8,688 bases of DNA from CAZGYE01 sp964530165 (GTDB taxonomy: Bacteria > Planctomycetota > Planctomycetia > Planctomycetales > Planctomycetaceae), in the NCBI GenBank assembly GCA_964530165.1, contig CAZGYE010000255.1, forward strand, positions 1-8,688, in the 5' to 3' direction. Position 1 is the stretch's first letter. Each line of letters starts with the position of its first letter. Position numbers and translations under genes: made by a program. The notes beneath the pieces are model-generated. The model saw nothing but the letters and a program-made list of their open reading frames with translations. It made no database searches and had not been told where the DNA came from. Positions 7,400 through 8,688 of the stretch are shown here, piece by piece.

Positions 7400-8016
7400 C
7401 ACATGCCCCTTGCGACGGCGGGCACAAACACCCCGCACCCCATGTGCCGTCTTCCGCCGAGGCCCTGTTCTTGCAGGGCCAGTGACTCCTCGGCCGTCAG
7501 GCCTTCGATGAGGACTTCATAGCCGACGATTTCGCGGTGTTTGATCCGTAACGTGCGGCGTTTGCCCGCCGTGAGGATTGCTTCGTTCGAAACGCCCAGT
7601 TCGTCGAGTTGTCGGCGGGCCGATGCGGCGAATGTTTCGACGTCGAGGTCTGTGGCTTTCGTGTCTTTGACTTTGATCACGACCAGCCGGCTGCGGAGGG
7701 CGGATGCTGGCGTCAACGCACGGACTTGGGGAACGCCGACGCGAAGTGCGGCGGCGTCGACTCGCAACGATTTCCCGGCCAGCTTGAGCAGCGGTGCGAG
7801 CTGTCCGTCCGGCAAGCGGAACGTCAGCGAGCTCCACGGCATGAGCATCAGCCGGCGATCGCCCACCTGTCGGCCGCAAATCGGGTGAATGCCGACGCCG
7901 TTTTCCGAGTGGACCTCCGGCACCATGCGCGAGGTGGCCCCATAGACGGCATAACCGTGATCGGCGGGAATCAACTTCTGTGCCTGCAGTGCGAATGCGA
8001 GATCAAGAGTGTGCAT
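7399..8016 (-). CDS. cas6: CRISPR pre-crRNA endoribonuclease Cas6 (Cmx6, type I-MYXAN)
   Basis: This 205-residue protein is expected to cut CRISPR transcripts inside each repeat to release mature crRNAs. It carries the Cas6 C-terminal glycine-rich loop at residues 185-195 (GLGGRRHMGCG), followed by the terminal strand VFVP. An N-terminal His at residue 20 in PADHGYAVYGA is a candidate catalytic residue by analogy with the N-terminal His of other Cas6 proteins. A patch rich in Lys and Arg (about 151-161) could contact RNA. Length and motif layout fit the small Cas6 of the Myxococcus-like type I systems. The start is ATG at 8016 with AGAGGA upstream. The TGA stop shares its last A with the cas3 ATG, so the two genes are probably translationally coupled. 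The gene looks intact; no CRISPR array is visible for it to act on here. Confidence 0.87.
   Translation of the reverse strand: MHTLDLAFALQAQKLIPADHGYAVYGATSRMVPEVHSENGVGIHPICGRQVGDRRLMLMPWSSLTFRLPDGQLAPLLKLAGKSLRVDAAALRVGVPQVRALTPASALRSRLVVIKVKDTKATDLDVETFAASARRQLDELGVSNEAILTAGKRRTLRIKHREIVGYEVLIEGLTAEESLALQEQGLGGRRHMGCGVFVPAVARGM
7406..7411 (-). promoter_or_regulatory. Shine-Dalgarno-like site deciding the cas3 start
   Basis: The minus strand reads AAGGGG, 6 nt before the ATG at 7399. With the TGATG stop-start overlap it favours that start over a longer reading frame that opens upstream at 7438 inside cas6. Confidence 0.4.
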
Positions 8017-8023
8017 TTGGGAT

Positions 8024-8688
8024 TCATCCTCTTTTGGTGGCCGAATGATTCGTCTCTGTCGCCCCGCATTCTGAAATCGCTGTTGTCATCTCCGACAGTA
8101 TGTCATTTCTCAATTCATCCGGCTTCTCCACGACTGCTTTCGCTCCGAAGCTGAGCACCCAGGACTTGACCTCTTCCAAGCTGCTCAAGTGGAACTCGGC
8201 GACCAGGCTTCCGTCCTGTTGCGGGAACAACCGCTGGCTGGGATGCCAGGCTGACTCTTCCACGTGGCGGCGGACCTCGGGCGAGAACCGGATGCGGACG
8301 CGCTTCGGTCTGCCCGGCTTGTGAAAAACGCCGAATGTGTGCTCCAGATGCTTCCGCAAATCAAAATCCCGCCCGAGATCGAACTTGAGCTGCTCGACCG
8401 TCGCGTCGGTCATGCGGTCCACTTTGAAATGCCGGATCTCACCGTGCGTGACGGAAAACGCAACCAGATAGAGCGAACCATGGTGATAGACCAGGCCGTA
8501 CGGGTAGAGCTCGTAAGTGACCGGTTCGGTGGCCCTCTGTGACCGGTAAATGATGAACGTGATTCGGCGTTCTTCGCTGCCGAGCATCAGTCGATCAATG
8601 ATCTCGGCCTGCTGGGAGTAGTCTCCGCAGCCCGATGCTGTCGTGCGGAACACAAAGGCCAAGCGATTCAGATACTTCAGCGCGTTCT
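8024..8688 (-). CDS. WYL-domain transcriptional regulator, 5' end outside window
   Basis: The 220 visible codons run open to the window edge. The upstream codons (AAC GCG CTG AAG TAT CTG AAT CGC TTG) are in frame, so the TTG at 8662 is an internal Leu and not the start. The N-terminal helix-turn-helix usual in these regulators would lie beyond 8688. What is seen is a WYL-type core (YELYPYGLVYHHGSLYLVAFS, then EIRHFKVDRM, where the family has P..L....WYLva and iR.f.ldRi), followed by a C-terminal extension of the WCX kind (RIRFSPEVRRHVEE through DELRNDILSEM). Family knowledge: WYL proteins bind nucleic acid or nucleotide ligands and often control defence loci. The stop lies 7 nt before cas6, so it probably heads the cas operon and may regulate it; that role is inference. 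Seen intact within the window. Confidence 0.85.
   Translation of the reverse strand, partial: NALKYLNRLAFVFRTTASGCGDYSQQAEIIDRLMLGSEERRITFIIYRSQRATEPVTYELYPYGLVYHHGSLYLVAFSVTHGEIRHFKVDRMTDATVEQLKFDLGRDFDLRKHLEHTFGVFHKPGRPKRVRIRFSPEVRRHVEESAWHPSQRLFPQQDGSLVAEFHLSSLEEVKSWVLSFGAKAVVEKPDELRNDILSEMTTAISECGATETNHSATKRG
8027..8032 (-). promoter_or_regulatory. Shine-Dalgarno of cas6
   Basis: The minus strand reads AGAGGA, 10 nt before the cas6 ATG at 8016. It lies over the last two sense codons of the WYL gene. It is one of the clearest ribosome-binding sites in the window and supports the chosen cas6 start and translational linkage to the regulator. Confidence 0.5.

Noticed and set aside
5189..7438. 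Cas3 start at 7438
   Set aside because: The added 13 residues overlap cas6; ATG 7399 has a TGATG overlap and AAGGGG upstream.
1..8688. CRISPR array, tRNA, rRNA or complete insertion sequence
   Set aside because: No regularly spaced direct repeats, cloverleaf with a CCA end, rRNA core sequence or transposase with terminal inverted repeats was seen by eye.

Overview
The window reads almost entirely on the minus strand. It holds a damaged type I CRISPR-cas operon of the Myxococcus-like 'MYXAN' (Cmx/Dev) variety, followed by a broken helicase-nuclease gene. The organism cannot be named from the sequence. This cas variety is known from Myxococcota and Planctomycetota among others; the fairly high G+C and weak ribosome-binding sites fit such a genome, and I lean to Planctomycetota with low confidence.

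In the direction of transcription (high to low coordinates) the layout is: a WYL-domain regulator cut by the window edge (8688-8024); cas6 (8016-7399); cas3 with HD nuclease and helicase (7399-5189); a cas5/devS piece (5201-4716); a cas4-cas1 fusion gene (4693-3623); and cas2 (3569-3270). Spacing is tight (7-nt gap, 1-nt overlap, 13-nt overlap, 22-nt gap, 53-nt gap), so this looks like one transcription unit. From memory, the Myxococcus dev locus is ordered cas6, cas3, devT (cas8), devR (cas7), devS (cas5), cas4-cas1, cas2. The window matches it except that cas8 and cas7 are absent.

Two apparent internal deletions are the main observation. One joins the end of cas3 to the middle of cas5 near 5201, removing the cas3 tail, all of cas8 and cas7, and the Cas5 N-terminus. 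The other lies inside cas4-cas1 at about 4447 and joins the start of Cas4 in frame to the catalytic domain of Cas1, removing most of Cas4 and the Cas1 N-terminal domain. Reading frames are otherwise well kept, so the events are either recent or assembly errors. As written, the locus could encode Cas6, a nearly complete Cas3 and Cas2, but no Cascade backbone. No CRISPR array is visible.

Below 3270, a region of about 270 nt without a recognisable gene leads into the remains of a large SF1 (DNA2/UPF1-like) helicase fused to a Vsr/MTES_1575-like nuclease domain and then to a GreA/GreB C-terminal-like domain (about 3002-281). It lacks the Walker A region and carries a frameshift near 2719 and an in-frame TAA at 2057-2059. 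A small piece resembling the C-terminus of pRiA4b ORF-3-like proteins follows at 277-149. The whole window looks like a decaying defence region.
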